A DNA stretch of 64,000 nt from DASSUW01 sp963811895 (lineage in GTDB: Bacteria; Actinomycetota; Thermoleophilia; Solirubrobacterales; Solirubrobacteraceae): NCBI GenBank assembly GCA_963811895.1, contig CAWETE010000004.1, positions 62,001-126,000 on the forward strand, in the 5' to 3' direction. Each line of letters opens with the position of its first letter. Position 1 is the first letter of the stretch. The notes under the pieces are model-generated. The model saw nothing but the letters and a program-made list of their open reading frames with translations. It searched no databases and was not told the DNA's origin. Positions 8,936-17,442 of the stretch are shown piece by piece. The translations under genes and the position numbers were made by a program.

Positions 8936-10230
8936 CACGCGAACGCGCAAGCCCGCGCGCGCCCGACGAGCGCTGCGCTCCGGCTCGCCTGCGCCACGTT
9001 CGTGAGCTTCACCTTGATCATCAGGCAGTTGTTCGCGTCTGACTCCTCCTCGATCTTGTTCGCCGTGTCGATCCGGGTCACCAGCCAGTAGGTCCCGTCG
9101 CGCACGGCGCCGACCTCGATCATCTGGTCGGGCAGATCCCAGGTGTACTCGTCGGCCCAGCCGCGGCTGATGCCGTTCTGGAAGTAGATGCGGCCGTCCA
9201 CGGTCTCTCGCGGCTCGAGGCAGCGCGGTGCGGGATACGACTGCGCGGCGTCGCCCTTCAGCCCCCACCAGTGCATCTCGGTGTCGGCCATGCAGAACCC
9301 GTTCTTGCGCCCGGCCGCGCGCGGCGCGCTCCTGGGGAGCCCGCTCGGCGCCACCACGTGCAGCGTCGACTGCGAGAAGTCCTCGAAGTGGTAGTGGCTG
9401 TGGATCGGGTGGTAGATCATGCTGCCGGCCCACTGCTCGGCGAACGAGCCGTCGCTGCTGTACACGCGCTGGACCGCCCGGACGTTGTCCTCGAACACGT
9501 CCGCATCCACCGACCAGCGCACATCGACCGGCCCGCTGCCGATGTTCGCGGCACGCTGCCCGAAGCGCAGGCACACGCGCGCGCCCTGCTCGTCGATCTC
9601 GCTGCCGAAGCACGAGGAGCCGTCGGGCGCGGAGTCGCCGAAGATCGGCTCCGGATGCCCGAACGTCGCCACGCTCGGCGCCAGCACCTCGAGGTCGGGC
9701 AGCATCCGTCGAAGCGGCCGCACGGGCGGCGAGTCCTCGTTCTCCGCCAGCCCTTCGAAGGCCAGCACGGGCTGGGCGATCTCCGGGATCAGCGGGTTGA
9801 AGGCGACATAGACGTCGTAGTCGCGATCGGCCTTCGGCAACAGGACGGACTGCGCGGTGCCGATCTGCCCGGTCGAGGACGCGACCAGCGGACCGCCGCC
9901 CGCGCGGTACACGTACAGCCCGAGCGAGTCCCCGAACCCGCCGCCCGTGTACCTGATCGCCACCTGCACCCCGCCCGGCCGCGATCGCAACGCCTGTGGC
10001 AGCCGCACACGCAGCTTCGCGTGCCGGCAGGCGACCGCCTCGCACTCGGCGACCCCGGGGATCCGAGGGCCGTCGGCGCGGATCTGCCCGCGGACGAACA
10101 CCGCGGCGTCGGACTTCAGCGTGTACGTCGGGACACTCGCCGCAGCCCCCGCAGGCACCACTGCCGTCGCTCCGGCGATCAGACCACACACGACCCCCAG
10201 CGCCCAGCGGCGCGGGGCTGAGCACGGCAC
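8935..10230 (-). CDS. Lysyl-oxidase-family secreted copper protein
   Basis: A 431-residue exported protein: GTG start, signal peptide (MPCSAPRRWALGVVCGLIAGATA), an N-terminal beta-rich domain of about 150 residues, then a lysyl oxidase-type domain. The copper signature is YHPIHSHYHFEDF, aligning with the HQHYH copper site of animal lysyl oxidases. Downstream are GFCMADTEMHWWG, QNGISRGWADEYTWDLPDQ and the terminal ESDANNC block typical of this family. Animal members make a lysyl-tyrosyl quinone and oxidise peptidyl lysine; bacterial members are widespread in actinobacteria but poorly studied. The quinone-forming Lys/Tyr pair cannot be assigned by eye. It is coupled to a DUF2283 gene. Confidence 0.8.
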   Translation of the reverse strand: MPCSAPRRWALGVVCGLIAGATAVVPAGAAASVPTYTLKSDAAVFVRGQIRADGPRIPGVAECEAVACRHAKLRVRLPQALRSRPGGVQVAIRYTGGGFGDSLGLYVYRAGGGPLVASSTGQIGTAQSVLLPKADRDYDVYVAFNPLIPEIAQPVLAFEGLAENEDSPPVRPLRRMLPDLEVLAPSVATFGHPEPIFGDSAPDGSSCFGSEIDEQGARVCLRFGQRAANIGSGPVDVRWSVDADVFEDNVRAVQRVYSSDGSFAEQWAGSMIYHPIHSHYHFEDFSQSTLHVVAPSGLPRSAPRAAGRKNGFCMADTEMHWWGLKGDAAQSYPAPRCLEPRETVDGRIYFQNGISRGWADEYTWDLPDQMIEVGAVRDGTYWLVTRIDTANKIEEESDANNCLMIKVKLTNVAQASRSAALVGRARACAFA

Positions 10231-10376
10231 GTCCGTACGCCATCGCCCGTCCTCTCCTCATGGGATTCGGGCGCGAGCCTATCCCCACCGCGACGGCGCG
10301 GTCCAGATGCGTTCGAGAGTTGCGTGGCTCGCGCGGCGTGGCGACTGATCCACCCGGCCTGCGCCATGATCCTCCA

Positions 10377-11330
10377 GTGGGAGGTCTCGCACGACGCATC
10401 GCCTTCGCCCCTGTCGTCCTGGTTGCCGTGGCCGTCGTCATCTACGGCGGGCTGCGGATCCTGCGGCCGGATCTCTATCCCGGCGACCCGCTGCTGGGCG
10501 GGATCGTGCACGACCTCGACCGCGCTCTGCTGCACCTCGACTTCGGCTGTGCACCGCCCGGCGGAACCGGGTCCGGCGCCAGGCCCAGCGGCGAATGCAC
10601 GCCTCTCCGGGTCGTGTGGCAGCGCGGTATAGCGGCCGACATCTGGCTGCTGGCCGGGTCGATCGTCATCGGCGTCGTCGTCGGCGTCCTGGGTGGGCTG
10701 TGGTGCGCCGGGCACCCGCGGACGCTGCGGGCCCGCGCGCTGCAGGTGGGAGCCGCACTGGCCTACTGCGCGCCCGTGTACTTCGTGGGCCTGGCGCTGC
10801 TGTACCTCTTCAATCCCACATTCGGGAAGTTCCCCGTCCCCTTCTTCTTCGACGCCGAGTCGCGCTGGGCCTCGCCGTTCACGGATCCGTGGACGTGGCT
10901 GACCTCGATGCTCGTCCCGTGGCTGGTCCTGGCCGCGCCGCTGGCCGGCATGTGCCTGCGGATGACGCTGGCCACAGCCCGCGAGATCACCCACGAGGAC
11001 TACATCCGGACCGCCCACGCGAAGGGCCTGCCCCCCGGCAGGGTCATCCGCCGCCACGTCGGCCTGCCGACGTTCGGCGCGACGATCTCCTTCGCACCCG
11101 TCACGCTGCCGCTGTTCCTCACCAACGTCATGCTCGTCGAGCAGGTGTTCTCGGTCCCCGGGTTCTTCTACTACGTGTGGGCTGCGATCGGCCACAACAG
11201 CGAGAACGCCATCAACCTGCCGATCGTGATCGCGGCCGCGCTGTGGATGACGGTGCTCCTGATCTTCCTCACGCTGCTGGCCGACGTAATCGTCGGGCGG
11301 CTCGACCCGCGCGTGCGCGGCGCGTTCTGA
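10377..11330 (+). CDS. ABC transporter permease, DppB/OppB type, orphan
   Basis: A 317-residue inner-membrane permease of the peptide/nickel importer family with six predicted helices. The cytoplasmic EAA-type loop appears as THEDYIRTAHAKGLPPGRVI, and LFLTNVMLVEQVFSVPGFF is the usual DppB segment. GTG 10377 is the likely start because the first helix (IAFAPVVLVAVAVVIYGG) follows at once and the length then matches the family. An extracellular loop carries a Cys pair (FGCAPPGG...GECTPL). Unusually, no second permease, ATPase or binding protein lies nearby: it is flanked by a divergent lysyl oxidase gene and a tRNA. Confidence 0.8.
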   Translation: MGGLARRIAFAPVVLVAVAVVIYGGLRILRPDLYPGDPLLGGIVHDLDRALLHLDFGCAPPGGTGSGARPSGECTPLRVVWQRGIAADIWLLAGSIVIGVVVGVLGGLWCAGHPRTLRARALQVGAALAYCAPVYFVGLALLYLFNPTFGKFPVPFFFDAESRWASPFTDPWTWLTSMLVPWLVLAAPLAGMCLRMTLATAREITHEDYIRTAHAKGLPPGRVIRRHVGLPTFGATISFAPVTLPLFLTNVMLVEQVFSVPGFFYYVWAAIGHNSENAINLPIVIAAALWMTVLLIFLTLLADVIVGRLDPRVRGAF

Positions 11331-11355
11331 GCCTGTCTCGATAGAGAAAGGAAAG

Positions 11356-11429
11356 CGCCCCCGGCAGGACTCGAACCTGCGACCTGCGGATTAGAAGTCC
11401 GCTGCTCTATCCAGCTGAGCTACAGGGGC
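11356..11429 (-). tRNA. tRNA-Arg (anticodon TCT)
   Basis: Cloverleaf on the minus strand. Acceptor arm GCCCCTG pairs with CGGGGGC (one G-U), the D arm is GCTC...GAGC, the anticodon stem GCGGA/TCCGC carries loop CTTCTAA (anticodon TCT, decoding AGA), and the T arm is GCAGG-TTCGAGT-CCTGC. The discriminator base is G. CCA is not encoded. Confidence 0.95.
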
Positions 11430-11499
11430 CGGCGGGCGCAGCTTAGACCGCGCCCGCCTGAAAATCACAGGTCGGACCGCGGTTGCAGACCGGTAATCG

Positions 11500-12168
11500 C
11501 TAGACGCGGCGGTACACGCGGCCCGGCCGGCCCGGGCCCTCCGAGCGCTGCTCGCCGGTGTCGGCGAGCAGGCCGGTGGCCTTGACGTCGCGGCGGAAGT
11601 TCGCCGGGTCGACGGTCTCGCCGCTCAGCGCCTCGTAGAGCCGCTGGGCCTGCCCCAAGGTGAAGCGCTCCGGCAGCAGGCCGCCGCCCACGCGGACGAA
11701 CCAGGTCTTGTCGGCGACCCGGGCGCGCAGCCTCCACAGCCCGTCGTCGACGATCAGCTCGTGGTCGAGCGCGAGCTCGGGCAGCTCGTCGACCGGGTGC
11801 CAGCCCGGCTCGCGGCCCTCGGGCCCCTGCTCGGGCAGCGCCTCGGGGGCGACGAGCGCCAGGTAGGCGATCGAGGGCAGCCAGCCGCGCGGGTCGCGCT
11901 TCGGGTCGGCGTAGGTGCGCAACTGCTCCAGATGCACGGACCCGACGCCGGTCTTCTCGCGCAGCTTGCGCTCGGCCGTCTGCTCGGGCGACTCGTCGGT
12001 GCCGACGAAGCCGCCCGGCAGGGCGAACATGCCTCGCTGGGGCTCCTCGAGCCGCCGGGCGAGCAGGACGGAGAGGCGGTTGTCCAGCAGCGTGAAGACG
12101 ACCGGGTCGGCGGTGAGGCCGATCGGCGATTCGTAGTCCGCGCTGTTGCGTCCCTGGATCCGCTCCAC
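11500..12168 (-). CDS. NrtR-like Nudix-domain transcriptional regulator
   Basis: 222 residues: a Nudix fold (about 15-150) followed by a C-terminal winged-helix region (FTLGQAQRLYEALSGETVDPANFRRDVK) as in NrtR regulators. The Nudix box reads GGFVGTDESPEQTAERKLRE-KTG. Compared with GX5EX7REUXEEXGU the catalytic RE is RK and the EE is EK, so hydrolysis is probably lost while ligand sensing may remain. NrtR proteins respond to ADP-ribose-type ligands and usually control NAD or pentose metabolism genes; none is adjacent, so the target is unknown. The start is GTG at 12168. Confidence 0.8.
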   Translation of the reverse strand: MERIQGRNSADYESPIGLTADPVVFTLLDNRLSVLLARRLEEPQRGMFALPGGFVGTDESPEQTAERKLREKTGVGSVHLEQLRTYADPKRDPRGWLPSIAYLALVAPEALPEQGPEGREPGWHPVDELPELALDHELIVDDGLWRLRARVADKTWFVRVGGGLLPERFTLGQAQRLYEALSGETVDPANFRRDVKATGLLADTGEQRSEGPGRPGRVYRRV

Positions 12169-12180
12169 GCCCTCACTGTC

Positions 12181-12387
12181 TCAGAGATCGATCAGAGCAC
12201 CGCTGTCGGCGTCGACCACCTCGATCGCCATCGCCGGGCAGGCGCGGGCGGCCTCGAGGATGACGTCGTCGGGCCCGGAGCCCGTGACCACGGCGATCTC
12301 GTCGACGCGGAAGACGTTGGGGGCGACCGCGGCGCAGTCGCCGTGACCGCAGCAGGCGTACTCGTCGATCTTGGGCAGCAGGGTCAT
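12181..12387 (-). CDS. Small ferredoxin of the cytochrome-P450 partner type
   Basis: A 68-residue electron carrier with motif CCGHGDC followed by ACPAMAI, the CxxHxxC...CP arrangement of actinobacterial [3Fe-4S]/[4Fe-4S] ferredoxins that feed P450s. The ATG overlaps the stop of the upstream FAD-dependent reductase (ATGA at 12384-12387), so the two make a coupled redox pair. No P450 or other oxygenase gene lies in the window, so the terminal acceptor must be encoded elsewhere. Confidence 0.9.
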   Translation of the reverse strand: MTLLPKIDEYACCGHGDCAAVAPNVFRVDEIAVVTGSGPDDVILEAARACPAMAIEVVDADSGALIDL

Positions 12388-13484
12388 GCGGCACTCCTCT
12401 CCTCGTGGATCTGGGCAAGCTGGCGGCGCCAGCGGGGAAGCTCGCGCGGGCGGCCGACGAGCAGGGCGCCGACGGCGACCCCGCGGCGGCGCAGGACGGC
12501 GGTGAAGTCGCGTGCCTCGGGAAGGCCGTCGATCTCGACCTCGGGCCCGAGCTCGCCGACCAGGTGGATGCGGACGCCGTACTGGTCGCTCCACACGTTG
12601 GCGGGCGGGGCGGGCACGGCCGGCAGGCCGAGGATCGAGCGCGCGGCGGCGGCGCCGAGCCGCGCCGCGAGCTCCCAGTGCTGGCCGCCGGTGACGTCGC
12701 CGGCCGCGTAGACGTGCGGGACGATCGTGCGGGCGCCGTCGTCGACGGCCACGCCGTCCGCCAGCGGCGAGCCGGCGAGCCAGCGCGTCTCGGGCGCGAC
12801 GCCGACGCCGACGAGGACGACGTCCGCGTCGACGATCCGCCCGTCGGAGAGGACGAGCCTCTCGACGGGTGCACCGGCCGGGCCCGCGTCGGCCACCGAC
12901 ACACCGAGCTCGACGCGCACGCCCTCGCTGCGGTGCAGGTCGGCGAACCAGCCGCCGAGCCGCGGGCCGAGCACGGCGAGCGGGACGTCGGCCGCCTCGA
13001 TCAGCGTCACCTCGGCCCCGAGGCCGCGAGCCGTGGCGGCGACCTCCTGGCCGACGAAGCCGGCGCCGACGATCGCCAGCCGCACGCCCGGGGCCAGCGC
13101 GCCGCGCAGGCCGCCGGCGTCCGCGAGCGTGCGCAGGACGTGCACGTTCGGTCGCCCGGCGAACATCGGCAGCCGCCGCGGGCGAGCGCCGGTGGCGACG
13201 ATCAGGTCGTCGTAGCCGAGCTGCTCGCCGTCCTCGAGCGTGACGCGCCGGGCGGCCACGTCGAGCCGCGCCGCGCGGCGGCCGAGCAGCAGCTCGACGT
13301 CATGCGACGCGTACCAGTCCGGCGGCCGGAACGGCTCGGCGCGCAGCTCCTTGGACAGCGGCGGCCGGTCGTAGGGAGCGACCGGCTCCCCGCAGACGAC
13401 CCGGATCGGGCCGCGATGATCACGGGCGCGCAGCGTCTCCGCCGCGCGCTGAGCGGCGAGCCCGCCGCCGACGATGAGAACCAT
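12384..13484 (-). CDS. FAD/NAD(P)-dependent ferredoxin reductase
   Basis: A 366-residue flavoprotein of the putidaredoxin/rhodocoxin reductase group: FAD-binding GxGxxA at MVLIVGGGLAAQRAAE, the conserved APYDRPPLSK, NAD-binding VRLAIVGAGFVGQEVAATAR, and the terminal FAD motif VYAAGDVT. It should pass electrons from NAD(P)H to the coupled ferredoxin. ATG 13484 is chosen because the Rossmann strand starts immediately; an upstream start at 13511 would add 9 residues. The sequence upstream of it is occupied by a palindromic repeat element. Confidence 0.9.
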   Translation of the reverse strand: MVLIVGGGLAAQRAAETLRARDHRGPIRVVCGEPVAPYDRPPLSKELRAEPFRPPDWYASHDVELLLGRRAARLDVAARRVTLEDGEQLGYDDLIVATGARPRRLPMFAGRPNVHVLRTLADAGGLRGALAPGVRLAIVGAGFVGQEVAATARGLGAEVTLIEAADVPLAVLGPRLGGWFADLHRSEGVRVELGVSVADAGPAGAPVERLVLSDGRIVDADVVLVGVGVAPETRWLAGSPLADGVAVDDGARTIVPHVYAAGDVTGGQHWELAARLGAAAARSILGLPAVPAPPANVWSDQYGVRIHLVGELGPEVEIDGLPEARDFTAVLRRRGVAVGALLVGRPRELPRWRRQLAQIHEERSAA

Positions 13485-13549
13485 TCGGGCATGGTCGGCG
13501 CGGGTGCGCAAAGGACAGGCAAAGGGGCGCGGAAGCCTTGGGCAAAGTC

Positions 13550-13744
13550 AACTGCGGCTGGGTAGGGCGGCGAGGATTCCGGCGGCGACGGTCTGCCGTG
13601 GGGTGGTCTGTGCACGGTATGCGTGCATGAGCAGCCCCAAGCGCCGGGTGGGGCTGTTTGTGGGTCGTATGGACCCACAAACAACCCCAACCGCCGAGAC
13701 CCACGGCGCGGCCGGCTTCCCAGTCGCCCCACCCAGCCGCAGTT
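13550..13744. repeat. Nested inverted-repeat intergenic element A
   Basis: The outer arms are 13550-13569 (AACTGCGGCTGGGTAGGGCG) and the reverse complement at 13725-13744, 20 bp with one mismatch. Inside lies a second hairpin at 13650-13688 with 12-bp arms TGTTTGTGGGTC/GACCCACAAACA, a 5-nt loop GTATG and flanking GGGG/CCCC. A further overlapping stem CAGCCCC/GGGGCTG at 13632-13656 could compete with it. The inner hairpin recurs at 53.4 kb and the outer arm sequence recurs at 58.7 kb. No coding potential is credible here. Confidence 0.8.
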
Positions 13745-13780
13745 CGCCGGCGTTGCCGTCGGCGGCGATAGCCTCACCCC

Positions 13781-14728
13781 ATGGGCCTCCGCCGCGTGCT
13801 GCCGGTCCTCGCCACGCTGGCCGCTGCCGCCGGCTGCGGCAGCGAGAGCCGGCCGGTCGCAGCGGCGCAGTGGCAGTCGCTGCGACCCGCGACGCTCGAG
13901 CGCACCGAGGTGGCCGCCGCGCGCGTCGGCCGCTTCATCTACGTGATGGGCGGCTTCGAGCCGTCGCGCGAGACGAGCGCCGCCACCGAGCGCTACGACA
14001 TCGAGAACGACCGCTGGCGGCGGGTGGCCGACATGCCGGTCGGGCTCAACCACGCGGCGGCTGTCGCCCACCGCGGCCGTATCTTCGTGCTCGGCGGCTA
14101 CCGCTCAGGGCTCGGCCAGGAGGTCGCGACGCTCTACCGCTACGACCCCGGGCGCGACCGCTGGCGCCGCCTGCCCTCGGCGCCGACGGCGCGCGCCGCG
14201 CTGGCCGTCGGCGTCATCCGCGGGCGGCTGTACGCCGCAGGCGGTGCCGCCCAGGGCAGCGCGCTCACCACGCTCGAGATCTACGACTTCAAGCGGCGCC
14301 GCTGGCGCGCCGGGCCGGACATGCCGACGGCGCGCGAGCACCTCGCCGGCGCGGTGGCCCATGGCCGCTTCTACGCGCTCGCCGGCCGATCGGCGGGGAC
14401 CAACTTCAAGGTCGTCGAGGCGTACGACCCGCGCGCGCGACGCTGGCGCCGCGTCCCCGCCATGCGCAAGGAGCGCGGCGGGATCGGCGCCGCGACGGTG
14501 AATGGCCGGATCTTCATCGCCGGCGGCGAGGAGTCCGCGGGCACGATCCGCGAGGTCGAGCTCTACGACCCCGCCACCCGCCGCTGGCGGGCGCTGCCCG
14601 ACATGCCGACCCCGCGCCATGGGCTGGGCGTCGTCGCCCGCGGCCGCCGCGTGTTCACCATCGAGGGCGGCGACAGCCCCGGCTTCGCCTTCACGGACGC
14701 GATCGAGGCGCTGCGGATCAGCCCCTGA
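13781..14728 (+). CDS. Kelch-repeat lipoprotein
   Basis: A 315-residue protein with a lipoprotein signal (MGLRRVLPVLATLAAAAGC, lipobox AAGC) and about six kelch repeats. Each repeat has a double Gly (YVMGG, FVLGG, YAAGG, YALAG, FIAGG) followed by a YD...RWRR blade-closing motif, so it should fold as a surface-anchored beta-propeller. It probably binds a partner or ligand outside the membrane; no enzymatic residues are evident. It starts 36 nt after repeat element A and its end overlaps the amylosucrase end by 11 bp in convergent orientation. Confidence 0.85.
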   Translation: MGLRRVLPVLATLAAAAGCGSESRPVAAAQWQSLRPATLERTEVAAARVGRFIYVMGGFEPSRETSAATERYDIENDRWRRVADMPVGLNHAAAVAHRGRIFVLGGYRSGLGQEVATLYRYDPGRDRWRRLPSAPTARAALAVGVIRGRLYAAGGAAQGSALTTLEIYDFKRRRWRAGPDMPTAREHLAGAVAHGRFYALAGRSAGTNFKVVEAYDPRARRWRRVPAMRKERGGIGAATVNGRIFIAGGEESAGTIREVELYDPATRRWRALPDMPTPRHGLGVVARGRRVFTIEGGDSPGFAFTDAIEALRISP

Positions 14729-16631
14729 TCCAGAGGAACTGGTACGGCGCGAGCGCCAGCTCCCCGGCGCCCGCGCGCAGCGGGCGGCCGTCGGGAGCGG
14801 CGGCCGCGTCCGTGAGCCGCAGGCCGTGCTCGTCGAGCAGCGCGCGGCGGACCGACTGCTCGCCGGCGCTGAAGTTCGCGAGCACCAGCAGCCGCTCGCC
14901 GGCGTGGCTGCGCAGCAGGCCGTAGACGTGGTCGTTGCCCGTCCACAGCGGCTGCCCGGAGCCGTAGGCGTGCGTGGCGCGGGTGGAGCGGCGCGCGGCG
15001 ATCAGGCGCTGCAGCCCGTCCCAGATCTCGCGCTCGACCGAGCCGGGCACGTGGCGGCGCTCGGCGGCGTCCCAGTCCATCGGCGGCCGGTGCATCCAGC
15101 GGTTGTCCTCCCGCTGATGCTCGTCGTCGGCCCAGTCGGGGTCATTGAGCAGCCCGAGCTCGTCGCCCATGTAGATCAGCGGCAGCCCGCCGTGCGCGAA
15201 CGCCACCGCGTGCAGCAGCAGCACGCGCCGGATCGCGAGCTCGCGCGCGAGCTCGTCCTCGCCGGCCGACTCGAGCCCGGCCAGCGACGCCGTCATCCCG
15301 CTCGTGCGGGCCTCGCCCGTGGCCTCGTCCGGCTGGAAGCGCTCGCCGCGGGCGAACGATCCCGCGAAGTCGCCCGCGTAGAAGTCCGACAGGAAGCGGC
15401 GGTGCAGGTGGGCGTCCTCGCCGACGGCCGCCGCGTCCTCGGGTGTGATCGTCCAGCCGATGTCGTCGTGACAGCGCACGTAGGTGACCCAGCCGGCGCC
15501 CGGCGGCGCGGCGGGCATGCCGTCCAGCACGTGCGTCATCAACGCCACGCGGCCTGACGCCAGCGCACTCCACGTCAGCGCCATCAACACGTTGTTGTAG
15601 GCCAGGTCGCACTCCTTGCCCTCGTGCCGGCCCGTCCCGAGATACGTCACGAGCTGGGCCGGAGCGACGATCGCCTCCGCCTTGAACGCGACGCCCGGGG
15701 CGGCGATCCGGCCGACCGCGCGCAGCGCCTGCAGCAGCTGGTGGACCTCCGGCAGGTTCTGGCAGTCGGTGCCCTTGCGCTTCCACAGGAACGGCACGGC
15801 GTCCAGGCGCAGCACGTCGACGCCGGCGTTGGCGAGGTCGAGCACGACCCGCGCCATCGCGACGAACACCTCGGGGTTCGTGTAGTCGAGGTCCCACTGA
15901 TACTCGTTGAACGTCGTCCACACCCAGCGCCCGAGCTCGGGGACCCACGAGAAGTTGCCGGGCGCGATGTCGGGGAAGACCTCGGGCAGCGTGCGCTCGT
16001 ACTCGTCGGGCTCGGAGCGGTCCGGGAACGTGCGGTAGTACTCCGGGCTGTCGCGCGCCCACGCGTGCTCGCGAGCGGTGTGGTTGAGGACGACGTCGAC
16101 GCACAGCGCCATGCCGGCGGCGTGCAGATCGGCGGCCAGCGCGCGCAGGTCGTCCATCGTGCCCAGCGCCGGCTCCACGGCGCCGTAGTCCGCGACCGCG
16201 TAGCCGCCGTCGTTGGGCGCCGGGCGCGCGGCCAGCAGCGGCATCAGGTGCAGGTAGTTGACGCCCAGCTCGCGCACGTACGGGAGCCGCTCGCGCACCC
16301 CGGCCAGCGTGCCGGCGAAGCGGTCGGCGTAGCAGACATAGCCGACCGCCTGCTCGCGCTGCAGCCAGTCCGGGGTGATCTCGCGCTCGTGGTCGAGCCG
16401 GCGCAAACCGGGATCGCGCGCCCGCGACGTGGCGGCCACGGCGTCGAGCAGCGCCGCGAACTGCGCGGGGAAGCGCGGGTCGTCCCCGTACAGCGCGGTG
16501 AGCGGGTCGCGCAGCTCGGTGAAGAACCGCTCCAGCCGCGTCAGGAACTCCGCGTCGCCCTCGAGCCGCGCACGCACCTCGGCGTACTCGGCGCGCACCT
16601 CCGGGCGCATCGCGAAGACGTTCTGGGTCAC
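14718..16631 (-). CDS. Amylosucrase (GH13)
   Basis: A 637-residue GH13 enzyme whose signatures match amylosucrase: nucleophile region VDVLRLDAVPFLWK, acid/base region AFKAEAIV and transition-state Asp in VRCHDDIGW, plus the N-terminal helical domain typical of the family (TRLERFFTELRDPLTALYG). Amylosucrases transfer glucose from sucrose onto an alpha-1,4-glucan, releasing fructose; sucrose hydrolase is the close alternative. No signal peptide is present, so it is cytoplasmic. The start is GTG 16631, overlapping the stop of the upstream alpha/beta hydrolase (GTGA), which makes the two an operon. Confidence 0.88.
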   Translation of the reverse strand: MTQNVFAMRPEVRAEYAEVRARLEGDAEFLTRLERFFTELRDPLTALYGDDPRFPAQFAALLDAVAATSRARDPGLRRLDHEREITPDWLQREQAVGYVCYADRFAGTLAGVRERLPYVRELGVNYLHLMPLLAARPAPNDGGYAVADYGAVEPALGTMDDLRALAADLHAAGMALCVDVVLNHTAREHAWARDSPEYYRTFPDRSEPDEYERTLPEVFPDIAPGNFSWVPELGRWVWTTFNEYQWDLDYTNPEVFVAMARVVLDLANAGVDVLRLDAVPFLWKRKGTDCQNLPEVHQLLQALRAVGRIAAPGVAFKAEAIVAPAQLVTYLGTGRHEGKECDLAYNNVLMALTWSALASGRVALMTHVLDGMPAAPPGAGWVTYVRCHDDIGWTITPEDAAAVGEDAHLHRRFLSDFYAGDFAGSFARGERFQPDEATGEARTSGMTASLAGLESAGEDELARELAIRRVLLLHAVAFAHGGLPLIYMGDELGLLNDPDWADDEHQREDNRWMHRPPMDWDAAERRHVPGSVEREIWDGLQRLIAARRSTRATHAYGSGQPLWTGNDHVYGLLRSHAGERLLVLANFSAGEQSVRRALLDEHGLRLTDAAAAPDGRPLRAGAGELALAPYQFLWIRG

Positions 16632-17407
16632 GCGTCGAGGAACGGCGGGATCATCGCCAGCAGCCAGTCGGCGCGGTCCAGCAGCCCGGAGCCGGGCGGG
16701 ATGAAGTGGGTGGTGCCGGGGAGCACGGCGAGCTGGGAGTCGGGCAGCCCCGCGAGGTCGCCCATCACGCCGCCTCCGCGCAGCTTGAAGAACCCGACGA
16801 CGTGCTCGAGCTGGACGACGTCGGAGTCGCCGACGACGATCAGGGTCGGCGCGGCGATCGCGCGGACGTCCTCGTCCGGCCACGCGAACGGCGTCGTGTC
16901 GAGCGTCTTGAGCTTCTCGACCAGCTTCGGGAAGTCTCCCGGGTTGGGCGCGAGCTCGAGATACTCCTGCTCGAACGGCGACCCGGCGAACATCTCCGGC
17001 GTGATCGACGGGAACATCTCGATCGCCTCCGGCGGCATCGCGTCGTACCGGTAGCCGGCCGAGGCGACCACGAGCCTGCGCACGAGCGAGGGATGCCGGA
17101 TCGCGAGCTGCAGGGCGACGCCGCCGCCCAGGCTGTAGCCGACGACGTCGGCGCTCTCGAGCTCCAGGTGGCGGATCAGGCCCGCCGTGTCGTCGGCCAT
17201 CTGCTCGTAGGTGATCGGGCGGTCGATGTCGGCGGTGCGCCCGTGGCCCTGCATCTCGGGCACGATCACCTGCCGCGTCTCGGCCAGCCCGGGAAGCAAC
17301 GGCCCGAACATGCCGGCTGTCATGTAGGCCCCGTGGAGGAGGACGGTCGGCCTCCCCTGTCCGTGGATCTCGTAGTAGATGCTGAGGTCCCCCACCGGCG
17401 CGTACAT
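16628..17407 (-). CDS. Alpha/beta hydrolase
   Basis: A 259-residue alpha/beta-fold hydrolase with oxyanion motif LLHGAYM, nucleophile elbow VGYSLGGG (Ser), acidic residue after LIVVGDSD and catalytic His in LPGTTHFIPPG. It resembles the ester hydrolase/haloperoxidase-like group; substrate unknown. ATG 17407 is the only start near the first strand. The stop overlaps the amylosucrase start by 4 nt, so expression is coupled, though a metabolic link to sucrose or glucan is not evident from sequence. Confidence 0.85.
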   Translation of the reverse strand: MYAPVGDLSIYYEIHGQGRPTVLLHGAYMTAGMFGPLLPGLAETRQVIVPEMQGHGRTADIDRPITYEQMADDTAGLIRHLELESADVVGYSLGGGVALQLAIRHPSLVRRLVVASAGYRYDAMPPEAIEMFPSITPEMFAGSPFEQEYLELAPNPGDFPKLVEKLKTLDTTPFAWPDEDVRAIAAPTLIVVGDSDVVQLEHVVGFFKLRGGGVMGDLAGLPDSQLAVLPGTTHFIPPGSGLLDRADWLLAMIPPFLDA

Positions 17408-17442
17408 GCCGTGAACGGTAGGCCACCTTGCCTTCGACAACC

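Noticed and set aside
5606..16200. CCGTAG strings inside coding regions (near 5606, 14962 and 16193)
   Set aside because: They fall inside genes and mostly lack the flanking GG/CC of the island motif; chance hits are expected.
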